Below, one piece after another: positions 46,812-55,758 of a DNA stretch of 64,000 bases. The notes beneath the pieces were generated by a model that did no database searches, was not told the origin of the DNA, and saw only the letters and a list, made by a program, of their open reading frames with translations. A program made the translations under genes and the position numbers. This DNA is from Bacteroidales bacterium (GTDB lineage Bacteria > Bacteroidota > Bacteroidia > Bacteroidales > F082): assembly GCA_017651645.1 (NCBI GenBank), contig JAGCCO010000042.1, positions 124,001 through 188,000 on the forward strand, given 5' to 3'. Each line of letters begins with the position of its first letter. The first letter of the stretch is position 1.

Positions 46812-47131
46812 AACGCTATTGCCAGACCTTAGAACTCGTCAACGACCCGGAACTCATCGAGAAATATTGTGAACTTCATGCCCATGTGTGGCCCGAAGTG
46901 ATAGAAGGCCAACGCCAAGTCGGTATCCTTGATATGCAGATATATCGTTATGAAAACCAAGTGTTTATGATATGCGATACCGTGGATGATTTCGATTGGG
47001 AGAAAGACATGGCCCGATTGGCCACTTTGCCCCGTCAGGCCGAGTGGGAAGCCCATGTGGCCCGGTGCCAAGGTGCCGACCCCAACTTGCCATCAACGGG
47101 AAAATGGCATTTGATGGAAAAAATATTTTGA
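46808..47131 (+). CDS. L-rhamnose mutarotase-family protein
   Basis: 107 residues. MKRYCQTLELVNDPELIEKY, ELHAHVWPEV (catalytic His) and YRYENQVFMICDTVDDFDWEK are characteristic of the DUF718/RhaM family, which interconverts alpha and beta anomers. It overlaps the FucP-like gene (ATGA), so the two are translationally coupled. The imported sugar may be fucose or rhamnose. No isomerase or aldolase gene is nearby. Confidence 0.87.
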   Translation: MKRYCQTLELVNDPELIEKYCELHAHVWPEVIEGQRQVGILDMQIYRYENQVFMICDTVDDFDWEKDMARLATLPRQAEWEAHVARCQGADPNLPSTGKWHLMEKIF

Positions 47132-47158
47132 AATTAAAAAAGTATTGTTGTAGTTTTG
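47127..47158 (+). promoter_or_regulatory. Promoter, -33 TTTG and -7 TAGTTTTG
   Basis: TTTG at 47127-47130 and TAGTTTTG at 47151-47158 are 20 bp apart, matching the Bacteroidota sigma-ABfr layout. The start codon of the dehydratase gene is 27 bp downstream. Confidence 0.6.
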
Positions 47159-47184
47159 CAGATTGAAATAATCTGCATTGCTTT

Positions 47185-49098
47185 ATGTATAGTCTTGTTA
47201 CACGCTTTTGCAATTTCATATTCGGCAAGCATAAGAGCAACACGCTACCTCGCATTTGGATTCTGGCGGTTGACATGGTCATCGTTGTTTTAGCCTATAT
47301 TGTAGCGCTCTTCATGTTGTATTTCAAGGATTTCGGTGCTTCAATTTTTGATTGGAGCCGAATCTGGTTGATACCTATTGCTTACCTTATCGCTTTCTTA
47401 ATCAGCAGAACCTATGACGGTATGTTGCGTTATTCGGGCTTTAATGACATCCGAAAACTGTTTGCCGCCTGTACCTGCACATTGGCTTTCCTCGTGGTCA
47501 GTAAGATGGTTGTTGCTCAGATTTCACCCGATTTGGCCACCAATATCTATCCGCGTTACGTGACCATCATCTACCATTACCTCATCACGCTGGTGGTCAT
47601 GATTATCATGCGCTTTACCATCAGACGTCTTTACAACGAGGTGTACAAAAACACGGCGGATAAGATGAACACGCTCATCTATGGTGCGGGCGACGGAGGC
47701 ACCATGCTGATGCGTACTCTGAGCCAGGACACCAAATCTAAGTTCAAGGTCAGGGCTTTTGTCGACGATGACCCAAAACGCGCCAAATCACAGATTAATA
47801 CCATCAAGGTATACCCGCCCAAGATTGCCATGACGCCTGAATTCATCAAGAAATACGACATCGATGTGATGATTCTGGCCATCCCTAGTCTGAGTGAAGA
47901 ACGACAGAAAGAGATTATCGAGCAGGGGCTGGCCCTCAATATCATTGTGAAGTCCATTCCAGCTTTCGACAAATGGGTGGACGGAAAAATCTCTTCCAGC
48001 CAGATTCAAGACATCAAGATTGAAGACCTGCTGGGGCGCAAACCTATCACGCTGGGCAAGGAAAACGTGACCCGCGAAATCAACGACAAAGTGGTGCTTG
48101 TGACTGGTGCCGCAGGTTCCATCGGCAGTGAGATTTGCCGTCAGGTGATGCATTACAATCCCACCAAGCTTATCATGCTCGACCAGGCTGAGTCGCCGCT
48201 CTACGACTTCCAGTTTGAGATGAACAACACGCCCGACTTTAGGTATCTACTCGACAAGATGGCTTTTGTGGTCACCAATGTGAAAGACCCAATCCGCATG
48301 AGGGAAGTCTTTGAGCAATACCATCCGCAGATTGTGTATCATGCCGCAGCCTACAAGCATGTGCCTTTCATGGAGGAGAATGCCTACGAAGCCGTGTTTG
48401 TCAACGTGTTCGGCACCAAGAATGTAGCTGACCTTGCGGTAGAGTTTGGTGCGGAAAAGTTTGTCATGATTTCCACCGACAAGGCCGTCAACCCGACCAA
48501 TGTCATGGGTGCCACCAAGCGCATAGCCGAGATTTACACACAAAGCCGTCAAGGCAACACCAAGTTCATCACCACGAGATTCGGCAATGTGTTAGGCAGT
48601 AATGGCTCGGTGGTGCCGCTGTTCCGAAAACAAATCGAGAAAGGTGGTCCCATCACCGTTACCGACCGCCGTATCACACGTTTCTTCATGACCATCCCCG
48701 AAGCCTGCAGCCTTGTGCTTGAGGCAGGTTCCATTGGCGAAGGCGGTGATATCTTCGTTTTCGACATGGGCGAGAAAGTCAAAATTTGGGATTTGGCCGA
48801 GAAGATGCGCAAGCTGGCTCACCGACCCGAAATTGAAATTGTTGAGACGGGGCTGCGTCCAGGAGAAAAGCTTTATGAAGAAGTGCTGGCCAACGAAGAG
48901 AACACCATCAAGACGGAGAACGAGAAGATCATGCATGCTGTGGTGCGCAAATACGAAGCTGCAGACGTGGACGCCATGATCGAACAACTCCACACCGAGC
49001 TTGAGACCTGCGATCCGATGAAGATTGTGGCGCAAATGAAGGTCATCGTGCCCGAATTCAAGAGCAACAACAGCATTTTCAGCCAGTTGGACAAATAA
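47185..49098 (+). CDS. Membrane-anchored NDP-sugar 4,6-dehydratase (PglF/CapD-like)
   Basis: 637 residues. Four N-terminal transmembrane helices (about 25-140) are followed by a CoA-binding-like NAD domain (YGAGDGGTMLMRTL) and an SDR dehydratase domain (VTGAAGSIGSEICRQV, AAAYKHVPFMEENAYEAV). STDKAVNPTNVMGATKR has the Met-for-Tyr replacement typical of this class. It makes UDP-4-keto-6-deoxy-HexNAc for diacetamido-sugars. It begins the second polysaccharide stretch and is followed by an unrelated oxidase. Confidence 0.9.
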   Translation: MYSLVTRFCNFIFGKHKSNTLPRIWILAVDMVIVVLAYIVALFMLYFKDFGASIFDWSRIWLIPIAYLIAFLISRTYDGMLRYSGFNDIRKLFAACTCTLAFLVVSKMVVAQISPDLATNIYPRYVTIIYHYLITLVVMIIMRFTIRRLYNEVYKNTADKMNTLIYGAGDGGTMLMRTLSQDTKSKFKVRAFVDDDPKRAKSQINTIKVYPPKIAMTPEFIKKYDIDVMILAIPSLSEERQKEIIEQGLALNIIVKSIPAFDKWVDGKISSSQIQDIKIEDLLGRKPITLGKENVTREINDKVVLVTGAAGSIGSEICRQVMHYNPTKLIMLDQAESPLYDFQFEMNNTPDFRYLLDKMAFVVTNVKDPIRMREVFEQYHPQIVYHAAAYKHVPFMEENAYEAVFVNVFGTKNVADLAVEFGAEKFVMISTDKAVNPTNVMGATKRIAEIYTQSRQGNTKFITTRFGNVLGSNGSVVPLFRKQIEKGGPITVTDRRITRFFMTIPEACSLVLEAGSIGEGGDIFVFDMGEKVKIWDLAEKMRKLAHRPEIEIVETGLRPGEKLYEEVLANEENTIKTENEKIMHAVVRKYEAADVDAMIEQLHTELETCDPMKIVAQMKVIVPEFKSNNSIFSQLDK

Positions 49099-49104
49099 GC
49101 CGAG

Positions 49105-52100
49105 ATGTACACGATTTTTACCGACCCTTTACATCGCATCGCCTACGCCACCGATGCCTCAGCCTATCGTGAGGTACCACAAGGCGTGGCCTTCCCTGAA
49201 AATGAACAGGATATTGTTTACCTCATTGAGACGGCTCGTGAACAAAAGACCCATCTTATCCCGAGGGCTGGCGGAACTTCTATCGCTGGTCAGGTGGTGG
49301 GCAACGGCATCGTGGTCGACATCAGCAAGCATTTCAAGAAGATCCTGGAAATCAACAAGGAAGAACGCTGGGCAAGGGTACAACCTGGTGTGGTTCTTGA
49401 CGAATTGAATCTCGTTTTGGATCCATACGGACTCTTCTTCAGCCCCGAGACTTCGACCAGCAACCGCTGTTGCATCGGAGGCATGTTCGGTAACAACTCT
49501 TGTGGTTCACATTCATTGATTTATGGCAGCACCCGTCACCATGTATTGGAAGCTCGTGGCGTGCTTTGCGATGGCAGCATTGAGGTGTTCAAGACCTATT
49601 CCATCCGTGAACTGGAAGAAAGGTTTGGAAACCGTTTCTGGGAAACCCAATCCGACCTTCTGATACAAAACATATACACCCAACTCATTCGCTGGTCCTT
49701 GGACGAGAAGACCGTCCAAAGCATCGAGGACAACTACCCTGACAAAAGCCTGCGCCGTCGTTCTTGTGGCTATGCCATCGACGAAGTCATTGAGGACTTA
49801 CACAATGTCCAAAAACCGCTTGAAGAACGCACCATCAACCTCTGCAAAGTCTTGGCAGGCAGTGAAGGTACCTTGGCCTTCATCACCGAAATCAAAGTCG
49901 ACCTTGACCCCTTGCCGCCTAAGGAGAAGATGGTGGTCTGCGCTCATTGTGATACTTTACAAAAGAGTTTTTTGGGCAATCTTGTCGCCTTGAAATTCCA
50001 TCCCTCAGCTGTGGAACTGATGGACCGCAACATCTTGGAACTTAGCAAACAGAATGTTGAGCAACAAAAAAACCGTTTCTTTGTGCAAGGCGACCCTGCT
50101 GCCATCCTCATCATCGAGTTACGCGGGGAGACAAGGGCTGAAATCGATGCCGTTGCCGACCAACTTGAAAAGGCATTAATCGAAAACGAGGAACTTTTGG
50201 TTTACGCTTGTTCAAGGGTTTATGGTTCCGAAATCAGCAAGGTATGGAGTCTGCGAAAGGCAGGCTTGGGACTGCTCACCAGTATGAAAGGCGATGCCAA
50301 ACCCATCGGTGTCATTGAGGATACGGCAGTAGCTCCTGAAAAACTACCTGCTTATATGGCTGATTTCGCCAAAATGTTGGAGGATTTAGGCTTGAGTTGC
50401 GTCTATCATGCGCATATCAGCACGGGTGAACTGCATCTGCGGCCCATCATCAATATCAAAGAGGCGGAAGGCAAACGGAAGTTTCGCGAGGTGGCTTATC
50501 AGACCGCTTTGTTGGTCAAGAAATACAAAGGCTCGCTCAGTGGCGAGCATGGTGATGGCCGGCTACGCGGCGAGTTCATCCAACTGCTCTATGGCGACGA
50601 AGTCTATGGTTTGATGCAAGCGTTGAAACGTTGTTGGGACCCGATGCGAGTTTTCAATCTGCACAAGATTGTCGACACGCTGCCCATGGACAGCATGTTG
50701 CGGTTTGAGGTCGGGCAGCAATATGCTATTGAGAAGGAATTAATGGACGGCCCTTCGACAAGCTCAGGGACCTGCCACACTTATTACAACTGGAAGGCCG
50801 CCTTTGACGAATGCAAGGTGGAAGGTGCCACAGGGGCCCGAACCCAACTTCATGCTTTGATGTGCAGTATTGAGCAATGCAACGGAGCCGGCGATTGCCG
50901 CAAGTCGAACTTGATTGGTGGCACACTTTGTCCTGCATTCAAGGTGAGTGGCGACGAAACCAAAGCTACTCGTGCCCGGGCCAACGTGCTTCGCGAAATC
51001 CTGACAAGAGGGTGGGGGAGCGAGGCCTTCACACAAGCCCTCAACAAAGACAAAAGCATCTTGAAATCGGAAGAGTTGGCCGAGGTTTTGGATAGCTGCC
51101 TGGCCTGCAAAGGCTGCCGCAGCGAGTGCCCTTCTAACGTCGACATGACCCGTCTACGTTCCGAGATCCTGCAACAGAAATACGATGTCAGCGGCATGCC
51201 TTTGCGTTCCTTTGCCGTGTCGCGCATGGCCACGGTGGAGCAATTGGGGCATCTCGTTTGGCCTATTTACAATCTCTTTGCCTCGTGGAAGTTCTCGTCC
51301 AATATCATCAAGCGCATCATCAAGTTCACGACAGAAAGAGATATCCCGACGCTTAGCCGCGTGACGATGCGAAAGGCTGTGAAAAAGGAATGTAGACGAC
51401 ACAAAGGGCAGACGACCAAAGGCAAGGTCTATCTCTTCGCCGACGAGTTCACCAACTTCCAGGAAGCCGAGCTTGGGTTGACTTTTGCTAAACTTTTGCT
51501 CCGCTTGGGTTATGAAGTGGAAATCCCGAAACATGTGGAAAGCGGTCGCGCTGCCATCTCGAAGGGCAACTTGAAACTGGCAAAGAAGTTTGCCTTGAAG
51601 AATGTCAACTTGCTGAAAGACAAGATTACGGACCAAGCGCCTTTGATTGGCATAGAGCCTTCGTGTATTCTCAGTTTCCGTGACGAATACCCTGATTTAG
51701 TGCCTGCAGAACTGCGCTCACAAGCCCAAGCCTTAGGTCATAATGCTTTGCTCTTCGATGAGTTCATCATGCGTGAAGTAGCCGCCGGTCGCATCAGCAG
51801 CGAAGATTTCAAGACCGATGCCGTTGAAATATGGCTTCACGGCCATTGTCATCAGAAGGCTTTGGTGGGAACGGAAAAGACTGTTGCAGCATTGAAACTC
51901 CTGAAAAACGCCAAAGTCAATGTTATTCCCAGTGGCTGTTGTGGTATGGCGGGCTCGTTCGGTTATGAGAAAGAACATTACAAAACCTCTTTGGCCATCG
52001 GTGAGATGGTCTTGTTCCCAACCATACGAAAGGCCATGGAAAAGACGGATGGCGTTACACCTTGTATTGTGTCGGCACCAGGCACTTCCTGTCGTCAGCA

Positions 52101-52167
52101 GATCCTCGATGGTACGGGTATCCATGCTGTCCATCCCATTGAGATTCTCTACCGTTGGGTGAAATAA
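49105..52167 (+). CDS. FAD-linked oxidase and Fe-S fusion (GlcD/GlpC type)
   Basis: 1020 residues. An N-terminal PCMH FAD domain (IPRAGGTSIAGQVVG, GGMFGNNSCGSHS) is followed by a C-terminal FAD-oxidase domain (HHAHISTGELH-like HIS block, SGEHGDGRLRGEF). Next come a 4Fe-4S dicluster region (CLACKGCRSECP) and paired CCG domains (HGHCHQKALVG, SGCCGMAGSFGYE). This is the layout of membrane-peripheral D-lactate or D-2-hydroxyacid dehydrogenases. Residues 549-556 (GPSTSSGT) are read from a 24-bp palindromic repeat inserted in phase. Confidence 0.88.
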   Translation: MYTIFTDPLHRIAYATDASAYREVPQGVAFPENEQDIVYLIETAREQKTHLIPRAGGTSIAGQVVGNGIVVDISKHFKKILEINKEERWARVQPGVVLDELNLVLDPYGLFFSPETSTSNRCCIGGMFGNNSCGSHSLIYGSTRHHVLEARGVLCDGSIEVFKTYSIRELEERFGNRFWETQSDLLIQNIYTQLIRWSLDEKTVQSIEDNYPDKSLRRRSCGYAIDEVIEDLHNVQKPLEERTINLCKVLAGSEGTLAFITEIKVDLDPLPPKEKMVVCAHCDTLQKSFLGNLVALKFHPSAVELMDRNILELSKQNVEQQKNRFFVQGDPAAILIIELRGETRAEIDAVADQLEKALIENEELLVYACSRVYGSEISKVWSLRKAGLGLLTSMKGDAKPIGVIEDTAVAPEKLPAYMADFAKMLEDLGLSCVYHAHISTGELHLRPIINIKEAEGKRKFREVAYQTALLVKKYKGSLSGEHGDGRLRGEFIQLLYGDEVYGLMQALKRCWDPMRVFNLHKIVDTLPMDSMLRFEVGQQYAIEKELMDGPSTSSGTCHTYYNWKAAFDECKVEGATGARTQLHALMCSIEQCNGAGDCRKSNLIGGTLCPAFKVSGDETKATRARANVLREILTRGWGSEAFTQALNKDKSILKSEELAEVLDSCLACKGCRSECPSNVDMTRLRSEILQQKYDVSGMPLRSFAVSRMATVEQLGHLVWPIYNLFASWKFSSNIIKRIIKFTTERDIPTLSRVTMRKAVKKECRRHKGQTTKGKVYLFADEFTNFQEAELGLTFAKLLLRLGYEVEIPKHVESGRAAISKGNLKLAKKFALKNVNLLKDKITDQAPLIGIEPSCILSFRDEYPDLVPAELRSQAQALGHNALLFDEFIMREVAAGRISSEDFKTDAVEIWLHGHCHQKALVGTEKTVAALKLLKNAKVNVIPSGCCGMAGSFGYEKEHYKTSLAIGEMVLFPTIRKAMEKTDGVTPCIVSAPGTSCRQQILDGTGIHAVHPIEILYRWVK
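50749..50772. repeat. 24-bp palindromic repeat inside the oxidase gene
   Basis: The core CCCTTCGACAAGCTCAGGG has CCCT/AGGG ends and sits exactly in codon phase, adding eight residues (GPSTSSGT). I recall this palindrome as a common dispersed repeat in many bacterial genomes. Copy number in this genome cannot be counted here. Confidence 0.8.
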
Positions 52168-52199
52168 AAGGCAAATATTGCCGTTTTCTGAAAAAGCAC

Positions 52200-52207
52200 T
52201 ATATTTG
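52200..52207 (+). promoter_or_regulatory. -7 promoter element for the DUF3298 gene
   Basis: TATATTTG lies 28 bp before the ATG at 52235. Confidence 0.5.
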
Positions 52208-52234
52208 CAACATTGAACCCATAATACATTCATC

Positions 52235-52993
52235 ATGAAAAAGCTATTTATCCCTTTGGTTTTGCTACTTTTTGTCGTATTGGGATGCAACCGTACCAAA
52301 GAAAACCCCAACGAAGTCAAAGTGGAGAGTTACACCATCAGCGACAGTGTTTTCCTTGAAAACGAATTTGGTCAGGATTATTCACGTTATTACATGTATC
52401 TTGAGCTTCCTGTCACTGATAACGATACCTTGCGTGAAAACATCATTGAATGGATGCTTGAACCTGGAACTGAGGATTATGTGGCTTTCTTCAAAGCCGA
52501 CAAAGACCGCTTTTTCGCTGAGGAAGGCGATGAACCGGAGTCAGAGTTTAATGGAAGTTATGCACTGTTGGAACAAACAGACAGTTATGTCACTTACATT
52601 GCAGACGGCTATGTCTATACAGGGGGTGCCCATCCTATGCCTTGGTATTATGGTGTCACTTTCAGCAAATTGGACGGAAGCGTGTTGGGTTATGATTTGT
52701 TTGATGATGATATCTTTGATGCTCCGGAACAACTTGTTGAGCTGATCTCCATCAACATTCGCGACCAGTATTTTGACAAAATCAACAACGAAGAAGAAGA
52801 ATACCTCTTTGAACCCGATGACTTTTTCCCGTTACCCACCAACCAACCTTGGGTTGAATCCGACAGCGTGGTGTTTTGCTATGGTCCTTTCGAAATTGCC
52901 CCATACGCAGCAGGAATGCCGCTTTGCAAGATCCCGATCAAAGACCTGCAACCTTATTTGAGCGAAAAAGGGAAATCGTTATTCAACAACTGA
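52235..52993 (+). CDS. DUF3298-type lipoprotein
   Basis: 252 residues with a lipobox (LFVVLGCNRT, Cys18). The middle has SYVTYIADGYVYTGGAHP, and YGVTFSKLDGSVL and the later SDSVVFCYGPFEIAPYAAG are typical of DUF3298 domains (as in RsiV-like and Bacteroides lipoproteins). These bind peptidoglycan-related ligands in some members, but function here is unknown. It ends 5 bp before manC, so the two may be co-transcribed. Confidence 0.78.
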   Translation: MKKLFIPLVLLLFVVLGCNRTKENPNEVKVESYTISDSVFLENEFGQDYSRYYMYLELPVTDNDTLRENIIEWMLEPGTEDYVAFFKADKDRFFAEEGDEPESEFNGSYALLEQTDSYVTYIADGYVYTGGAHPMPWYYGVTFSKLDGSVLGYDLFDDDIFDAPEQLVELISINIRDQYFDKINNEEEEYLFEPDDFFPLPTNQPWVESDSVVFCYGPFEIAPYAAGMPLCKIPIKDLQPYLSEKGKSLFNN

Positions 52994-52998
52994 ATTTC

Positions 52999-54129
52999 AT
53001 GAACAACTATTGCATCATCATGGCCGGTGGCATCGGAAGCCGTTTCTGGCCCCTCAGCAAGGACAATTATCCGAAGCAATTCCTTGATATATTAGGCACG
53101 GGAAAGAGTTTCATCCGTAGCACATACGAGCGTTTCAGCCCTGTCATCCCCGACGAGAACTTCCTCGTGGTGACGAACAAAGCCTACAAACAACTCGTTT
53201 TGGAGCACCTGCCCATGCTGCGTCCTGACCAAGTGCTTTGTGAACCTGCCCGCCGTAATACAGCCCCTTGCATCGCCTACGCTGCCTATCATATCCAAAG
53301 CCGTTGCACGGATGCCAACATTGTCGTCACTCCTGCCGATCATTTGGTGACCAACGAAGTGGAGTTTCAGCGCATCATTCGTTTGGGCTTTGATTTCTTG
53401 ACCAAGAACCAAAACGCCTTGTTGACTATTGGCATCAAGCCCAGCCGACCTGAGACGGGGTATGGTTATATTCAAGTACCTAAAGAGAATGCTGAATGTA
53501 GAATGCTGAATGTAGAATGCAAAAAGGATTCTGATAAGAATAATTCAGCATTCAGCATTCATAATTCAGCATTTCCGGAGGTGGTAAAAGTGGAAATGTT
53601 CAAGGAAAAACCCAATTACGAAACGGCTTTGAAGTTCGTCGCTGAAGGCAACTTTTTCTGGAACAGCGGCATTTTCCTTTGGACACTTGACGGCATCATG
53701 AAGGCGTTCAAGCAATACTTGCCGGAGATGGTTGAAGTCTTCGAAAAAGGCATCTACAACTTCGGTACACCTGAGGAGCAGGACTTCATCAACGACCATT
53801 TTGTGGACTGTCCCAACATCAGCATCGATTATGGGGTGATGGAGAAGTCGCCGAACACTTACACTATCCCTGCCGACTTTGGTTGGAGCGACATCGGCAC
53901 TTGGGGTTCGTTGTTCACCCATGCCAAAAAAGACGACCTTGGCAATGCTCTGCGAGGCAAGGTGGTCTCAGTGGACAACAAAAACACTATCATCAATATA
54001 GAGGAAGGCAACGAAGCCGTGGTAGAAGGCTTGGAGGATTATCTCGTGGCTTTCCGTGATCATTCATTGCTAGTGTGTAAGCTCAGTGATGAGCAACAGA
54101 TTAAAGTTTGGATTGAAGGATTGAAATAA
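52999..54129 (+). CDS. manC: Mannose-1-phosphate guanylyltransferase with repeat-encoded insert
   Basis: 376 residues. MAGGIGSRFWPLSKDNYPKQFLDIL is the signature-containing N-terminus, TPADHLVT follows, and NSGIFLWTLD and DFGWSDIGTWGSL mark the C-terminal end of the fold. It makes GDP-mannose from mannose-1-phosphate and GTP. Residues about 163-192 are read from an inverted heptamer array placed in phase between IKPSRPETGYGYIQV and VVKVEMFKEKP. The ATG at 52999 is chosen since the upstream open frame lies inside the DUF3298 gene. Confidence 0.92.
   Translation: MNNYCIIMAGGIGSRFWPLSKDNYPKQFLDILGTGKSFIRSTYERFSPVIPDENFLVVTNKAYKQLVLEHLPMLRPDQVLCEPARRNTAPCIAYAAYHIQSRCTDANIVVTPADHLVTNEVEFQRIIRLGFDFLTKNQNALLTIGIKPSRPETGYGYIQVPKENAECRMLNVECKKDSDKNNSAFSIHNSAFPEVVKVEMFKEKPNYETALKFVAEGNFFWNSGIFLWTLDGIMKAFKQYLPEMVEVFEKGIYNFGTPEEQDFINDHFVDCPNISIDYGVMEKSPNTYTIPADFGWSDIGTWGSLFTHAKKDDLGNALRGKVVSVDNKNTIINIEEGNEAVVEGLEDYLVAFRDHSLLVCKLSDEQQIKVWIEGLK
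53487..53573. repeat. Inverted heptamer array inside manC
   Basis: The left arm (53487-53520) is GAATGCT, GAATGTA, GAATGCT, GAATGTA, GAATGC. The right arm (53543-53573) is ATTCAGC, ATTCAGC, ATTCATA, ATTCAGC, ATT. The arms are complementary around a 22-bp loop, and the whole 87-bp element is a multiple of three. Confidence 0.9.
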
Positions 54130-54139
54130 TACTTGTGCC

Positions 54140-54895
54140 GTGGAAAATCAGCCGTTAGTTTCTGTTATCATGCCATGCTACAACATGGAGAAGTTCATTG
54201 CCTACACTATAGAATCGGTGCAGCGACAGACTTATCCACATTGGGAGCTTCTTATCGTTGATGACGCATCGACGGACAGGACGGCTGATATTATCAAAAG
54301 TCATCAAGAGCAAGATGACAGGATTCGGTTTTTCGTTAAATCCCAGCACTCCGGCATTGCTGACACCCGAAATCGATGCTTGAAAATGGCCAATGGCCAG
54401 TTTTTGGCTTTTCTCGATTCCGATGACCTCTGGCATCCGGAAAAAATTGAACAGCAGTTACAATTCATGACCGAGCGAAACATTGGTTTCAGTTATTCAA
54501 GCTACGATTGCGTTGACGAGGCGGGAAAACCATTGGGGAAAACCATCAAATCGATAGGAGATTTGAACTACGAAGCCTATCTTCGAAACACTATCATCGG
54601 TTGTTCCACCGTCATGGTCGACAAAACCATTGTCGGTGAAGTCGTCGTTCCTAATTTCCGTACCAGTGAAGACACCGCCACATGGCTCAATATCCTGAAA
54701 AGAGGTTTTCTGGCTTATGCCATTGAGCAGCCTTTGACTTCTTATCGAATCCGGCAACACTCGGCCAGTTCCAACAAACTGAAAGCCTCTTCTGACCTTT
54801 GGAGAGTGTACCGAAAAAACGAGAAACTGCCTCTGCTTAAAGCCCTTGCTTGTTTTAGTAGCTACGCTTTCAACGCCATCAAAAAACGCCTGTGA
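54140..54895 (+). CDS. Family 2 glycosyltransferase
   Basis: 251 residues, starting at GTG. VSVIMPCYNMEKFIAYTIESV, VDDASTDRTADIIK and FLDSDDLWHPEKIE (DxD) are the GT-A fold motifs. It transfers a sugar to the growing repeat unit at the cytoplasmic face of the membrane. Donor and linkage cannot be read from the sequence. It lies 10 bp after manC and overlaps the next gene. Confidence 0.9.
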   Translation: MENQPLVSVIMPCYNMEKFIAYTIESVQRQTYPHWELLIVDDASTDRTADIIKSHQEQDDRIRFFVKSQHSGIADTRNRCLKMANGQFLAFLDSDDLWHPEKIEQQLQFMTERNIGFSYSSYDCVDEAGKPLGKTIKSIGDLNYEAYLRNTIIGCSTVMVDKTIVGEVVVPNFRTSEDTATWLNILKRGFLAYAIEQPLTSYRIRQHSASSNKLKASSDLWRVYRKNEKLPLLKALACFSSYAFNAIKKRL

Positions 54896-55758
54896 TGCAA
54901 AGTCACAATCAGTGGAAATATTATCTCTATAGGAATGCTTGGCGTTTTGCCGGACCTCCCCACGAAGAACAAAAGCTCAGTCAAGAGGCTTACAGCAACC
55001 TTCTTAGTATGGGTGGATTGTTGGTAAGGAATACGTATGATTTTGATTGTCAAGAAAAAACTAGCTTTTGGTATGTCATCAAAGATTCGTTCAATGGATT
55101 GGATGAGTTTTCCTCAAACGAGAGGAACAAAATCAGGCGTGCAGAGAAAGCTTTGGTTTTCAAAAGAATAGATATCGATTTATTGAAAACAAAAGGCTGG
55201 AGCATCCTGAAAGCCACGTATGAGGATTATGCCGTTTCGGACCGGGATATGGATGAAACTGTGTTTTTGAATTATCTTTCGGAGTGTGAAAAACAGGATT
55301 TCGACTATTGGGGCATTTTTGATCAAGACCGACTTATCGGTTTTTGTACCGTATGGTTATGGCTTTCAGAGACTTGGGAATATGGACTTGTTGGTAACAA
55401 ATCTAACTATAAGCTCAACAGCTGTGAATATGGTCTTATCGGTATCTTACCTGAATATAAGCACAACAACACTTATCCTTATTATGGGCTTTTCTACAAG
55501 ATGAACGAGTATTATTTGGGCGAAAAAAAGTACCGTTATGTGGCTGATGGTGCCCGATCCATTACTGAGCACTCGCACATTCAAGACTTTCTCATGCAAA
55601 ACCTCAACTTTCGAAAAGCTTATTGTCAACTTGAGGTGCACTATAAATGGTGGATGAAGATTGCGGTCAAAATGTTGTATCCATTCAGAAAAATCATAAC
55701 TTTGCCGCGGATTAAGGCGATTCTCAACATGGAGGCCATGCAACGTGGAGAAAAATAG
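54895..55758 (+). CDS. FemAB/GNAT-like aminoacyl- or acyltransferase
   Basis: About 287 residues. Features suggest an N-acyltransferase fold: RNKIRRAEKAL, DFDYWGIFDQDRLIGFCTVW, and PEYKHNNTYPYYGLFYKMN, which resemble FemAB/GNAT-like proteins of exopolysaccharide loci. It probably decorates a glycan or lipid-linked precursor with an amino acid or acyl group. The family assignment is uncertain. It starts at the ATG overlapping the GT2 stop by 1 bp and is followed by the sugar transferase with a 14-bp overlap. Confidence 0.5.
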   Translation: MQSHNQWKYYLYRNAWRFAGPPHEEQKLSQEAYSNLLSMGGLLVRNTYDFDCQEKTSFWYVIKDSFNGLDEFSSNERNKIRRAEKALVFKRIDIDLLKTKGWSILKATYEDYAVSDRDMDETVFLNYLSECEKQDFDYWGIFDQDRLIGFCTVWLWLSETWEYGLVGNKSNYKLNSCEYGLIGILPEYKHNNTYPYYGLFYKMNEYYLGEKKYRYVADGARSITEHSHIQDFLMQNLNFRKAYCQLEVHYKWWMKIAVKMLYPFRKIITLPRIKAILNMEAMQRGEK

